64,000 nt of DNA from Marisa cornuarietis (Eukaryota > Mollusca > Gastropoda > Architaenioglossa > Ampullariidae): NCBI GenBank assembly GCA_004794655.1, contig SMMW01000001.1:6295501-6359500 (forward strand), written 5' to 3'. The stretch's first letter is position 1; every line of letters starts with the position of its first letter. The position numbers and the translations under genes are program-made. Below are positions 1 through 12,872 of this stretch, in pieces. The notes beneath the pieces were generated by a model. The model was given only the letters and a program-made list of their open reading frames with translations. It was not told where the DNA came from and did no database searches.

Positions 1-1627
1 GTACGAAAGGAACCGCATGTTCAGACATTTGGTTTGCGTTCTATACCATCTGACGGATTATGACTAAACTCTTCTGTCAGAATCCCGCCCGAATATGTAG
101 CAATATTTTCCGTGCCTCTGCGTTCTGGACGTTCTGGTGGTAAAGCCACAGGAAGGGGTCATTAGCCGCTCGCGCCGATAAGTGCGCGATGGGGACCAGA
201 AAAATAGTTACCCCACTCGATGAGGAGCTGCCAAATCATTTGTAAACGAACTAGTTCCTATGGGCTGTTGTGCTAAATAGAGCAGCCACCTCACTGCGAT
301 CTATTGAGACTCAGCCTTGGACCAGGAGATTGGTCCATTTTTGCAGACGGGCTAATCTCCTCCTGCTGCTGTCAAGCAGAAAGGTGGCGACCCCCCCCCC
401 CCAGCCTTTGGTTATTATTACTTTGTTCCCCCACGCGTTGTCCACGTGAGGGTCAGGTGACAATCACTGCACACGTCCGTGGTGTCACGGTGGCAATACG
501 TGGACTGTCTGGGAAGAATAATAGCAAATTTTTCACGTTTCCAAAATATTTGACAAACAGGTGGGGAAAAGAAAGGTATGGTTACCTATGCCTACGTAGG
601 TTGCGCAGGTGTGGTGGGGGAGACAGTTTTAAACACTAGGGTCCGGTCTGGTGACACTAACGGCCAAATGTCCACGCCTCTGGAAATAGGCAATTAATTG
701 AGAGAGAAGAATATATAGATATATATGAATAACAGTGGGCAAAGGTCTGGCCGGTGACGTATACGTAACGTAGACTGCAAAGGGACAGTAGCCAAATATT
801 TGATTTTTAATGCTTGCTTGTAAGAGGAGGGTCTGGTCCGATGAAAATAATAGGAAAAATCAGTGGTTTGTTTGGGGGGAGAGGGATGGACTCCATGGTG
901 ACAAAGTAGGACGTTCGCACTCGCACATTAAGAAACAAAACAAAGGAGGGTGCGTGAGTACAGCAACAAAATAACAATCACATATCTGTTAATAAACTCC
1001 CTTGCAGTTTCATGCAGATTTTTTCAGATCGACCCTTTCTATAAACATATTAAGCGTCACGAAACTTCTTAGATATGTTTCTACTCGTTTTAAGAAAGAA
1101 AAACTGCGTTCTGCATCTGCCTTGGTAAATGGAATAGTAAGATACAGTGTTAAAAGCGTATGTCTCCTTTAGCATTTTTCTCATGGTCTCTGACTGCTAC
1201 TGATTGAGATAAACTATCTCAGACGATTGACTAAGACTTAGATTTGTCTGGGCTCAGGATAACAACACCTGGCAGGAATGAGATCTGTGTCTTCAGTCTA
1301 CTATAGTCAATGTGAAAGTTATAGACACTGGCGATATTTCTAGGAATCTCCGTGCTTTTAGCTAGTGCTGCCTCAAAAAATCTGTCTCGGAACGTTAAAA
1401 CTGTCTTGATGAAACCTTCTATGGATACTTTCAATTTTGTGATCAAAGGTTTCAAAGTACTGTTGTCTTAGTGTCACAGGCTGCAATATCTGTGTTCCTA
1501 TGTTCATTTGATCGTTTCAGAGTCCACTCACCCACCCACCTAAGGCAAACACCCATTACTAACAATGAAAAAAATGTTTCTTATTCATTAGTCGAAATTC
1601 CGAGTCAAAGAAACATCAAACCCCATC

Positions 1628-1651
1628 TTTGTATATATATATATATATATG
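1628..1651. repeat. (TA)n microsatellite
   Basis: A run of TA/AT dinucleotides. Confidence 0.9.
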
Positions 1652-1795
1652 GTAATTTCCTCTCTTTAATTTTTCCCTTATTTTAATTCTAATGTTTTGT
1701 AGTAGTGTTTCAGTTTCCTTTCCTTAGAACGAGGGCTAGATTTAAAACAAGCATAACTTTTGGTTATGTACCCTTGTAAAAAAGGGTTGTCTTTT

Positions 1796-1818
1796 GACAC
1801 ACACACACACACACACAC
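1796..1818. repeat. (AC)n microsatellite
   Basis: Eleven AC dinucleotides. Confidence 0.9.
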
Positions 1819-2228
1819 GTCGTGTTGGTGACGGAGAAGCTTCGTTACATTACGTAACCAAATGTCTTGCGGTAGTCGCTAGCGTTAATAATGTCATGGA
1901 TTGCCGAGCAGTCCGGAATGGTAAAGCAGCCACTTTTGTTTTGGCGACTTATCTGGCGAATTAAAACATATTTAAAACAGATTTAAAACCCTCGCTCTTT
2001 ATTTAAATCATGTCATGTTGTTAACTTCGCCCAAAGGATACATTAAACCACAGAACAAAATAAGCTTTCCTTTCTTTTCCTCTTCCACGTTCAAGCCTGT
2101 AGCTACGTCTTATTATTCTCTCTCACTCACTCTCTCTCACACACGCACGCACATATTTATGTAGACTAACTGCAGAGTTCGGTTTCAGGTGAGCAGTGCG
2201 GTCGCCTGGACGGGCTTTGTCTCTAAAG

Positions 2229-2312
2229 ATGTCTTCTGAGAAGGTGTTGCTAATTGCGCTGCTTGTGACTTTGGTGGCAATGGCGGGAAAAGACTGCGAG
2301 GATTTATGGTGA
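2229..2312 (+). CDS. Candidate orphan signal-peptide exon
   Basis: A 27-codon frame, MSSEKVLLIALLVTLVAMAG then KDCEDLW, reads like a secretory signal peptide and ends in a stop. A possible donor GTGATT overlaps the end (2308), so it could be a first exon. No downstream exon was identified, so it may equally be chance. Confidence 0.25.
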   Translation: MSSEKVLLIALLVTLVAMAGKDCEDLW

Positions 2313-4424
2313 TTGTAGTGGGAGTATCTAGTGACAACTCATTTATAGTAACTATAAATCTGCCTCTTTATATGCGTGCATTTGTGTGTGCGTGCGTGCG
2401 CGCGCGTGCAGGTTTAACATCCATTTACCTTGTTTTTCACACAGCTAAAATTAAATTCACACAAAAGAAATAAAAGCCAAAATTATTAATCCCTACCATA
2501 GTTTTGGCATGTGATTTTTCATCAAGAGTTGTGTACGAGTAACTGACATTTGAAAGTCTCTGCAGGAAACGAACCTTTCAACAGAAAACAGACTAGAACC
2601 CTGGCCGTATATGTTTTAAGCTGGGAAAAGAATTTATTTACCTTTATCCATAGCTTACGAAATTACAGAACAGACTATTCACGAAACTGAAAACTTGTGT
2701 TAAAAGTGAGGTGAATGAAGCCGCCACGTTGGTAATTTTCTCAGCCTATCTTCTTATTTGAAGGGTGAATCAGTACTATTTTAAGTAGTAATAAAAAAAT
2801 AACAGAATAGAGGCGACACTTGCTTTTACGAAAGGTAGAATACTCGAGCCATTTTGTCGTAAGAGATGCTGTGTCGTATTCTCAAGAGCATCTATGAAAC
2901 TTCACAACTGTTTCTCGAAAGACGCAGAAAGACAACAAAATTGTAAATAGTCTATACCAGCATCCGGAAGCGCTGAAGCAAACGTTCAGTTAATTTATCG
3001 TCCGACAGTAAATGGTTCGACCAGGAGAAAGGAGGTAAGGGTAGATGAAAGCAATTAGCGAAGCATAACCCTAGGGGTAGGCGGAACCGCGTGTACCCCT
3101 CACCTTCCTCTCTTAGGTCGAACCATTATTTCCCGCCCTAAGATAGACGTTCGGCCTTTTTGTGGCAGTCAGAACAGAACGGAATCAAAGAGGGGTTGCT
3201 TTCTTTAAATGGTGTCTTGAAAAGCTTTGGACGACAGGAGGAAAAACAAGGGATCAAAAACAAACACAAAAAGTACTTGCGTGCTCCGACCGACGTCGAC
3301 TGCCTAAAACGAAATTTTGATTCAATTTTGGTCAAAAGCGGGTCATGCAACAAGCCGTGTAGCTGTGTGCAATTTTTTTGTTTTGTTTTGTTTTTTAACA
3401 AGGACGAGATAAAACTCAGTGCAAGATATTATTTCCCCTAAACAGGGCAAATCACCCCTTCTCAAGATGGACTGCCACAAACCACCATGCACAGAGGTCA
3501 TGCTCGTGACGTCATGTTTGTACACATTCGCCTAATTAGCATATTCTCTTGGCTAAGACTTTTGTGTATCCATCACAATCCTGAAGGCAATGTTGCTATC
3601 CTAATTCTGTACATGGTGGTGGTTCTACTAGTGCATCTCAAAAATGGAAAGTGGGGGTAATTTATCCACATTTGGGGAAATAGAATCTTGCGCTGAGCTT
3701 CAATCGGTTATGATAACAAAATTGCGCCCCACTAGACCTTTAAGCCAGCATAAGAACTATAAAGGAAGGCAGCTGCACAGGAATAGGACACAATCGACAT
3801 AGCAAAAAGTAAGGGGAAAATGAAGTACTGAATAAATGGGAAAAAATAGAAGGAAAGACTTAGAACAATTGACTGAAAGTTTCACACTTAGTGCAGATTG
3901 CACTCAGTACTAGGTTTACTCTAGCACATGTAGCACTATAGCATCAGCACAAGGGGTCAGGAATGGATCACAAGACAAGGTAAAGAGTTAACAGACAAAA
4001 AAGCTTGTTGATCCCATGCGTTCCCCGTGGGTGGCAAACATACGATATTCATATTTCATCGTTTTTTTCACTGGGACATGCGGAGGAAGAAAAGTGTGTC
4101 TGTAAAAAGCGTTGCATACGTCAACGACTCCCGCTCTAGGCCCGCTTACATGACAGGCACTTACGTCAACGACGACGTGGATGACTGTCGGTTTAATTTA
4201 TTATTTATTTAAGTTATTCTGTGAGCAAAACCTGCACATAGTTGTCCGCTGCTCCTGTTTACCAGCTCTTTTAACATTACAGAATATTTGGTTTACTGAA
4301 ATAACACCGAAAGAAAAAAATGCTTTAAAAAAACTTTTCCCAGACGCTGGTGGGAAGAGACATATTTTAAAACCTATTGCTAAGCTATTGTTGTACATGT
4401 TTGCACATTTCTTTACCGCTTTTT
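2313..4424. other. Non-coding apart from the small foldback element
   Basis: Nothing beyond the foldback element at 3011-3127 was recognised. The ORFs opposite each other at 3138-3441 have no family features. Confidence 0.6.
3011..3127. mobile_element. Small foldback/MITE-like element
   Basis: Ends AATGGTTCGACC and GGTCGAACCATT are perfect inverse complements. Similarity continues inward (AGGAGAAAGGAGGTAAGGG against the complement of CCCCTCACCTTCCTCTCTTA). Length is 117 bp. A target duplication was not clear. Confidence 0.65.
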
Positions 4425-4676
4425 CATGTCTGCCATCTTTTCTTTAAAATATCCAGCATCATTATCTTTTACCTAGTTCCATTCTTCCGACCGCCTGTGC
4501 CTCTGGCAAAGTTTCTAGGCAACACGACACATTGTGTACCTGTTGTTCATTGTTTTTCATTTTCCCGGCGATCATTTTGACCTGTCCAACCCCGGTTGGT
4601 ACGTGCTGACTGTTGTTCTCATTTCTACAGGCATGGTGATCGTTGCGGTCAGCTTTGTTTCGGACTTCATTCCAAA
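4425..4676 (+). pseudogene. Relic of SLC34 terminal exon (broken copy)
   Basis: This stretch aligns by eye with 25196-25450, inside the last exon of the intact SLC34 gene 20 kb downstream. It keeps [16 protein letters not shown] in one frame, then NPGWYVLTVVLI in another. The frame change comes from a deletion of about 20 bases after the shared AACACGAC (near 4535). The preceding TM part and the charged C-terminal tail are not recognisable. It is either a decayed partial tandem duplicate or an exon of a degenerated paralogue. No intron-spanning or poly(A) signature shows retroposition. Confidence 0.8.
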
Positions 4677-5140
4677 TCACTATATCTGTATTAAGACATA
4701 TCTCAACACATTAAAACACATTCATACATGTAAATGGATGTTCTGTTTTTCGCCACAGGAAAGTACAAAGGAACGAAACACTTTTAGTCTAGAATGCCGC
4801 TGGGCCTACTGAGAGTGTTAGAAAGGTTAGATTTATCATATCGAGAAATGTTTTCCTTTACCTCTGCTAAATGGCTTTCCAGAAAACGATGTATTGCAGC
4901 TTACCTATTAAAAATGACCTGCTGCTACGAAATATTGTATAAAATGTTCTTAGTAGCTGACTACAGTACGAATTTCTGTGCTTCAGGCATCAAATCAAGG
5001 TTGGTAATAACGTGTGGGTGGGTAGGCTAAAATAGGATTGTGTGAAAGAAAGAAATAAGCGTGGAACGAAGGAAGACAAGGAAGCTGTGAAAACGGGAAA
5101 TAAGAGGAAAAGGGTGCATAAAGTCGATTCTCTACCTCTT

Positions 5141-5197
<57 letters not shown>

Positions 5198-6621
5198 CAC
5201 ACAATGTGGTGTATAATGCATGCAGCAGTGATAACATTAGGGCGTGCTTAGCATAGACTATATCTAAACACTGGGCGCCGTGCGTGTCTTCGCTTCGTCA
5301 CACACACTGGAGATCGCCTAACTGGCTTGAGGGGACTGTCCTCTGTCTTTTCGTCCCGCCTGATGCCTTGTTCTGCCACTGGACGTCTGGACCTGATGCC
5401 CCCTTTTATGTGATCGCTGACTTTTTTCTTTTGACCGAAGACATCTGTGTCGATGCAAAGCCACAAGCTTCCATTTGACTTACCTTGATATGTATCTGTG
5501 TGTGTGTGTGAGAGAGAGAGAGGGTGGCAATTGGTGTTTTATGCCGAGCCAGCAACTAAGGCTATATCACGGCAAGGCAGCCAGCACTGTAAAAGGATGC
5601 CCACATGCAGAAGTGAGAAAGAGAGAAAGTGAAGGAGAGGTATGGCATCTTCACTCTGCCATATTAATCCTCTCAAATCTATTGGGTGTACTATTCCGGA
5701 GTCTAACTTTTCCGGTAATGTGGGGTTTGCCTGTCTGGTGTAGGTGTGAACTACAAACAACACGGTCTGTATACAAAATTTTTTTCTAACATGTTTCTTT
5801 TGTGTCGGTTTGGAGCAAATACGTAACTTTCTAATGAAGTCACTTGATGACATCCCTGCCTTTTATGCGAAATAGATGCCAGCCATTTAATTAAATGACA
5901 TTTAAAAAAAAAACACCACCAGCGATGGCGTATACCGGGTGCTAATTCAAGATTCAAGGGACACTGCGTTCATCGAAGGGGTTAGGTTGTGTGTGTGTGT
6001 GTGCATGAGTGAGAGAGAGAGAGGGGGGGTAAAGGTCACGTGAACACCTCGTCCGGGCATTTGATTGGCGTTACCTAGGTGTTGACGCTACTGGAACACA
6101 TTACTGTTACTGGAGGCGTACAATAAATGCGCGGAAATGAAGTTTGCGCTCACACTGCTCGTGCAACAGTTCTTCTGTTCTCTAATTCAAAAGGGTAATG
6201 TGAACAGTATGTGATGAAAGCGTCTGTCGCACAGAAAGAGGACATAATTTGACACAAGAGCAGTACGGTAGGTTAGTTACATGTCTCTTACCCCTCTCCT
6301 TCTTTGGCATGCACATTTCATAGCGCACTGTAGTTCTAGTTGATAAGATTATTTGATAACACTATCATATTCATATTTAGTCGTTTGGACATCTTGATAA
6401 TAACATCTCTCTAGCTGGCTATCACTGTTGCTGAGCTCTTGCTATTCAAGAGCTCATGTTGCAAGCGTTTATTGAGCAGAACTCACGAATTTTTGACAGT
6501 TTATGGTGTTGCTGTTATAAACCGTTACAGTCTGTTTTTGGTTTTTACGACGACAGAACAGATTTTAACTGTTAAGACTCGTGCAGCTTTCCACCAAAGA
6601 GCACTGCTGTCCTCTACACAA

Positions 6622-6624
<3 letters not shown>
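4677..6624. other. Non-coding with microsatellites
   Basis: CA, GT and GA tracts. A short frame at 6137 (MKFALTLLVQQFFCSL) looks hydrophobic, but it is too short to support as a gene. Confidence 0.5.
5142..5204. repeat. (CA)n(TA)n microsatellite
   Basis: About 21 CA units followed by about 7 AT units and a short CA tail. Confidence 0.95.

Positions 6625-6702
<78 letters not shown>
6625..6702. repeat. (GAT)26 microsatellite
   Basis: Twenty-six uninterrupted GAT triplets. They translate as poly-Asp on one strand and poly-His on the other, which creates spurious ORFs. Confidence 0.97.
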
Positions 6703-6704
<2 letters not shown>

Positions 6705-6914
6705 CGTTTCTTAATGGAAAAATGGTAACTCAATGAAAAGCATCTTATTTCCGAACTTATAAAACATTGTTCAGACCCCGCGGACACTACTTCATGATGA
6801 TGATGATGATGATCATGACGACGTTTCCTAATGGCAAAATGGTAACTCAATGAAAAGCATCTTATTTCCGAACTTATAAAACATTGTTCAGACCCCGCGG
6901 ACACTACTTCATGC
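6703..6914. repeat. 117-bp tandem duplication with GAT spacer
   Basis: A block beginning GACGTTTC at 6703 recurs at 6820 with only a few changes, including the shared ATTGTTCAGACCCCGCGGA. A short GAT tract (6796-6812) sits between the copies, so the duplicated unit includes part of the microsatellite. Confidence 0.92.
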
Positions 6915-8037
6915 TTCTTTACCAAAAGGAATCTTTGGCACCGCCTGATAACTACGGCTCAAGGAGTAGAACATCATCTGCGAGGTCTGGACATCGCTTT
7001 ACGAATTCTGAATCAAGATGCTTGTCCTCGAGTTCCCCATGTTGCACCAGGGCAACTTGTTCTTGCTTCACAACTATACCCCCTGCACATCACATGTTAT
7101 AGTTTGCCTGTAATAAATTCCCTGCTGCTACGAGTTCTCAAAGGTCACGTATTTTTATGCAATTCAGTGCTGTGGATGCCAAGTTCTCGGCCATCGACGT
7201 CTATGGAAGACATATCTCTGTCACACCCATCACCGATGTGTTTTACGCTCGCCCTTGTCATTTACTGACTTTACGTCGTCGTCACGAGAGCAATCAATCA
7301 AATACTGAAGCTGCCAAACTCGGGTTTTTTTCTGTCCTCCCCTCTCCCAGCCTACATAGTGCACCATTCTCCGCCGGGCTGGACTGTCTCAAACGTGATG
7401 TGCTTACATCTTCACATCGCTGCCTCCAAAACTGTCCCTCCAGTTTAATTTGCGAGGTAGTGATGGTGTTGCACAGCATCTCGCTACGTCAAGGTACTCC
7501 ACTAACGTAGGCTCCCCAAATTTAGGAGTTATCCCTCTAAGCTGGTTAACTTCTGGCGGCTGGGCTCATACTACACCTTGAGATCCGTAACATGCAGCCA
7601 CACTGGCCAACTGATGAATCCTAGACAAACATTTAAAAAAAAGTGATAAACAAAGTTTGTTAACAACTCCTTGTCATTGCTTATCTCACCCTCTTAAGAT
7701 TTCTTCATTAATTGCTCATCGGGGGAGGTAGAGAAAAGCGAAAAAGATAGATGGGATGTTAATGAATGGAGAGGACTCGACAAACTGACTTGCGAACACT
7801 TATAAATGAGCACATCTGCTTATGCAGTGCTCTAGTGTGCGCACACCTCTGTAGGGGTTTAGAGCACATGTTTTGCTAACTTAAATCTTTCAACGGGCAA
7901 AATATACGCCTGTTTCACAGCCGACTGACACAGAGTAGTGATTAATGCTCGGCTTTTATTCTCTCAACACCAGTTTCCAAAAAGTGTTTGGTCTATTCAG
8001 CAAATGGTCTTGAACTGACGTTTGCGCCCATGTGAGT

Positions 8038-8084
8038 TAACAATCAGTGATTCAACTTAAACAATCAGTGATTCAACTAAAACT
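8038..8084. repeat. Two tandem copies of ACAATCAGTGATTCAACT
   Basis: The phrase AACAATCAGTGATTCAACT is repeated twice with a 20-base period. Confidence 0.85.
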
Positions 8085-8456
8085 TGAATGTCCAAGAAAC
8101 GTCTGTCTGCCAATAATCCAGCGAATCGTGGGAAATACATGAAATTCGTGTGAGGTATCACACTGAAAGGTGACAGTATTTGCATGTGTGATTGCCTTCA
8201 GTATCCACTTCTTACGGTGCTGGTGGGCGGGCAGGGAATGTCTTTGAACGTTATCCTTGTCCTAAGCTGGCCTTAACAGCAGCTACCTGTAATTTATGGG
8301 GGAGTGAGCGGAACAACAGCAAAACGAATCGGGACCTGTATCTAATTCTTCAGGCAGAAGGGATCCATGTCTTCGGTGCACTTGACACTAACCCATTCTT
8401 CGCCACTTGTCAAGGCTCGGTGCGAAGCGAGACTGTCCTTGAGAGTTAAGAAAGGT

Positions 8457-8526
8457 AACGTGCGAGAAAATACATCAAGGCACCACGAGTGACGTGCGAT
8501 AAAATACATCAAGACGCCACGAGTGA
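8457..8526. repeat. Tandem duplication of about 36 bp
   Basis: CGTGCGAGAAAATACATCAA...CCACGAGTGA is followed at once by CGTGCGATAAAATACATCAA...CCACGAGTGA. Confidence 0.88.
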
Positions 8527-8775
8527 GCCCGCCACATCACTGATGCTATGCTTGCCTCTTTCATCCTCTGCCACTCACACTCTCATATACTGGTTTACAA
8601 GACTGTGTGGGCTTGTGGGCTTAGGACAACTAGTTGCTTGTGAGGCAGTCAACATACTGTGTTTGTGATAAAAAGAAAATCTCAGTATGAACATGAATGT
8701 GTCAAACTCTTACAGTTATCCAACATTTTTTTTAATCGTCGTAAAAGACACTTTTTTTGCCCTTAATAATCAATA

Positions 8776-8965
8776 CCAGGCCAGCCCGATGGCGCAACGG
8801 TTATCAATACCGTGACGATTGGCTGCCCTGGGTTCAGATCTCGTCTCGAGCACGCTCTTCTTTCTATCTGCATGTGACATCTGTTTACAGGGCCGACTGG
8901 TTTGCCGTAATATAGCATTACTTGCTGGCTCGCCGTAAAACACCAATTCCCACTGATTATTTCTT
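8776..8965 (+). mobile_element. tRNA-derived SINE
   Basis: The left end has a box-A-like TGGCGCAACGG and a box-B-like GGGTTCAGATCTC about 40 bases later, as in a tRNA-derived polymerase III promoter. The tail GCCGTAATATAGC...CGCCGTAAAACACCAA resembles the conserved tail of molluscan SINEs. It is not a functional tRNA: no acceptor stem was found. Confidence 0.65.
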
Positions 8966-10196
8966 AAATAGTTTTTAATGAAAGATGATAACTGATCAGA
9001 ACTCTGAGAACTGCCCCTTGTTGTCGTGACTGAGTATGTATTGCCTGGCGAAGACTCCAATTTCCTTGAGACTTTTCAAATCACCTCTGATTCTGAGATC
9101 AAGTTCAACATCATTAGGTTTGACTCGGATACTTTAACATGAAATGCACGCAAACCTGAAGTAAGAAACGATAAAAAAAAAAAACTGCCGACGAGGCTCT
9201 GCCAAGTCTTAAACTGTAAAATTATAATTTGCCAAATAATATGAAATACGCTTTTCTCAACATAAAAAACTTCAGATGGCGAGTTTTTTGCTCAACTAAT
9301 ACATTCCAGTTAGTACATCTTCGGCCAGTTCCTCAGACTAAAATCTAAATGACTTTAACAGCTGACTGGCAGGATGTCACCAGTCACACTATAGTTTGTC
9401 TGAACAGATGAAAGAAATCACAGAGAAATCATCAAGATCCGGTTCATGTTCTGTATACCAGCACATTTCATACCTAATTTGCCTCGTTCATACGATACAG
9501 AGTCAAAATTTAAAATACTTTTTAATTATTTTACGTTTGTTGCTTTGCTGCTTGGTACAACCAAAAGGAGAAGAAATTTGGAAAAAAAGAGAAAAAAATA
9601 TTTTGAAGAGGAAAATTTCACAGTTAACAAAAGATTTCTGAAACCACGAATATCAAACGCTACATAAACCTACATTTGCAATGTTTTCTCTTACAGTTGT
9701 CGAAAAAAACATTCTGACAAACTTTTGAGGTGGTCACAATTCAGTATTTGCGTGACGTTTACACAAAGTTTGTGAGGCTATGCACTGTATAAATGGTTTT
9801 AAAGAATTCAGAAATCATCGCATTTAATGTTCTCGGGGGGATAATTCTGTTTTCAGGTAATTTTGATGCGCGTGCGAGCTTCGTTAGACACAAATTTAGA
9901 GCTGTTATCACTATGGTGGACCCCAATGTGTCAGCTACTGTCAAAACCTCTCTTACTGTTCGTACGTTACAGATGTTTACAAGGTAATGATGTATATCTT
10001 TTCCCGAGCACCTGTAGAGATAACAACAACAATAGGTTATTTCCGACCTGACGTAGCATGATTGGCAAAATCTGTATTTAGTAAATAGGAAAATACGGGA
10101 TCATGTCACGCGTAGGAGTGATTCACGCTATCTGTCCTAAGTGAGTTCTATATATGTAGCACAGACACAAAAACTCTAACATAGGTGGCAGATGTC

Positions 10197-10440
10197 ATTC
10201 TCTCTCTCTCTCTCACACACACACACATAGAGGCGAAACCGCACATACACACACAGGCACGCACACCTTCCTCACTCCATAGACACTCCCACCTATACAC
10301 TCCCATATACGCACACACTTTCTCACGTACGCATACGCAAACACACATTCGCCCATACACACGCGCGCGCACTCACACGCACACATATCCATATATACAT
10401 ATGTATATGCGCATAATCGCATGTACACGCACACCACAAC
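10197..10440. repeat. Cryptic CA/CT-rich simple sequence
   Basis: CT repeats and then interrupted CA repeats extend over about 240 bases. They produce a 187-residue Thr/His-rich ORF on the plus strand and Cys/Val-rich ORFs on the minus strand, none of which is a gene. Confidence 0.85.
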
Positions 10441-12099
10441 ACGCTACTTACCACAATGGCATTGATTTTTTTTTTAACAAGTTGCAAATAAACATAAAGC
10501 AGAACGTAAACATAATGAAGGCCATCGAAAAAGTTTTTTTTCCACTTGACTGCCTCCAAAGCATACCTCTAAACACCCAAGACGTTGATGGGCCAAGGGT
10601 CAAGGGTATGTGTGTACATCTTCGAGCACATGCCAGAAAAGAAGCAAGAACTGGAGCACGCTTTCCTCGTCATATTATCTGTCTCAGTATAACACCACCG
10701 ACAAATTCTAAAGCGAGTAACCAGTTTATAAGACTAGTATTGTCATGAACTTTTGTTCTTGACCACAAAGTACATTATGTCCCAAGAACTTTTTAAAAGT
10801 TCGGCACCATATCACCATAGCGTCAAACTGTGGACTTAATTGCTATGTGTTGAAATAAGGACATTTCAAAGATTATAGCTGCATGAAGACACAGCAGTTT
10901 GTTCTGCTATGTAAGTCTCTCTTCAACCCACGGCATCCATGTTGACCTACCGCACCTTCATTACAATTTCCCCCACCCCACCACTACCAGGGTTGATAGG
11001 TGGATAAAAAAAAGAATATTTCACGTCAAGACAAAATTAATGTGGCAAGAAGTGTGAAATTAAATTAAAAAAGGAAAAACAAACAAACAAAAAAATTTTA
11101 AAGAAACTGCTAGCTCTGTGTGTAAGTTTCACTTTACTTTCGGTTTGTGCCGTTCACTCTCATTAATGATATGTTAGTCGTCATTCTGTCGCTAAATGCT
11201 AGCCATCACTTGAATTCCCATGTTACTATTTCTTCCGAATATAGCGATTTTATGTAATATTTTTGTAGAGTTATGGCTGGATCATGTGACCACAGGTTTG
11301 AGACAAATGCATAGCGTAGCAGAACCTAACTGTGGCAATAATGTTATGTGTGGCGTGCAGGAACACGGAATGTAAACATAAACTGTATGGTGTTGTTTTG
11401 AACCAACTGAACAAGATTCAGGGTCATGCATAATGCCGAATCTGTTTACCAACGTCTACAATGTCTATAAATAGTTACAAAACCAAAAGAAAAAATGTTT
11501 AAAAATGGTATTGACAAAACATGAACCACACCTCATATGGGGCTGACTTAAGGTGTATGCGTACTCATTTAGTGACAGGTTTTCTACACTTTGCCGCTGT
11601 CATTTGCAGCAAGACAATTCTTTGAAACGGTGCTGCTTACAATAGTAAACAGGAACGTGTGGCATAGATAATGCAGTGTACCAGAAAAAGGTGTTCTTGT
11701 TTTTTCGTATTGGCTGGTGACATGTGTTTTAATTTTGGCCTGAATTTCAGATATCTCCCTTCTAGGCTCTTTGTTTCATCCCAGTCTCGCTAAAAAGACG
11801 CTAAATTATTAATTTCCTTTCACTTCCTGTCTTTTGCCTTTTTCTCTTCCCTGCTGATGAAGGAGTTCAAGTTTTGCTGCTGTATAATGCGTTTCTGTCG
11901 CAAAAAATATTACAGGACTTGATTAATTCTAATAAAAATAGTTTATTATGAATAATAATCACGAAAAATATGGACAATTATGAAAAAAACTAAGCAATAG
12001 TTTTCTAATCGGGCAATAGAAATAAAAGTGCCTCTTTCAACCCTGCAAAAGTACAGATGCACAAAGAAAGCCTCTCTTTTTCTCATTTTATCAACAGAT

Positions 12100-12503
12100 T
12101 TACATCATGCCACTAAGTTTTGGAAGTAATATTTGGAATTTCTTCCCAGGTTTCGATGCATGCTGTTTTGAATCTTCAGTGATCTTAAACTGGTGCACAG
12201 CCTTACACATTTTGCATATTCTCATTTTAGCCTGAAAGTATGATGGATTAGATTCTTTGATTCAACATCGATATTTTGTTCTTCCACCCGTTTCAGTGTA
12301 TCCCCATAGAGGTATAAAGGCATTATATTGTTCAGGAGCCGAATCAAAAAAGCCAGACTTGCATCCCTGTGACCCATCTGGAACTCCAAGACATTATTTC
12401 TGTACAACATGGTTAGTGGACTGCACCGGATGATCAATTCAGATATTCCAATGAAGAAATAAAACACGAAGATGATGCGGTGATGTGACACAATAACACA
12501 CAA
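12100..12503 (-). other. Unassigned open stretch, possibly degraded coding sequence
   Basis: A 93-codon minus-strand frame (12222-12503) has hydrophobic then charged content (FVFYFFIGISELIIR, then LKRVEEQNIDVE). A plausible acceptor (CTTTCAG) sits at its 3' end, before a further open stretch. No family was recognised. It could be a relic exon of a membrane protein or chance. Confidence 0.2.
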
Positions 12504-12722
12504 TGTGGCGATAGCCAGTTTCTCTTAAGAAGAATATAGTAAGAATATCAAGCCTGGTGTAGATCAGCGTGAGGAATACGATGTAGAAGTCATCTTCAAC
12601 CAGATAGCAAAAGGAAGATCACCGCAATCAACGACGTCAGACAAACAAACACTGAGAGCTCCATGTCACGAAAGAACGTGGAATGTGGGAAGGGAAGACA
12701 GTCCGTTAATCAAGGGGCGTAT

Positions 12723-12872
12723 AGCGCCCGCTCTGGTTCCCGTAACCCAACTCTTTAGTACCTGCGGACGCTGGTCAGCCCAGGTGAGGGAGGGTGTAGC
12801 GCCAGCTCTGGTTCCCGTAACCCAACTCTTTAGTACCCGCGGACGCTGGTCAGCCCAGGTGAGGGAGGGTGT
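12723..12872. repeat. Two tandem copies of a 75-bp unit in the LTR
   Basis: The string CTCTGGTTCCCGTAACCCAA starts at 12731 and again at 12806, and the following CTGGTCAGCCCAGGTGAGGG also repeats. The copies are nearly identical (one T/C difference noted). Confidence 0.9.

Larger units (their letters stand above)
1..2228. other. Non-coding, AT-rich
   Basis: No supportable gene. It contains a poly-C run (391-402) and two dinucleotide repeats. The open frames have no recognisable content. Confidence 0.6.
6915..8775. other. Non-coding with two short tandem duplications
   Basis: The 117-codon frame at 7157-7510 has no recognisable domain. The tandem duplications at 8038 and 8457 are the only clear structures. 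Confidence 0.55.
8966..12658. other. Non-coding, AT-rich
   Basis: Apart from the CA-rich tract near 10200-10440 and the unassigned stretch at 12100-12503, nothing was recognised. Confidence 0.55.

Noticed and set aside
6439..6714. ORF with a long poly-Asp tail
   Set aside because: It is the translation of the (GAT)26 microsatellite; the preceding residues show no domain.
8776..8860. Functional tRNA gene
   Set aside because: A-box and B-box-like words are present but no acceptor stem or anticodon arm could be folded; it is the head of a SINE.
10185..10748. 187-codon ORF rich in Thr and His
   Set aside because: Driven by CA/CT simple sequence; no domain and no splice support.
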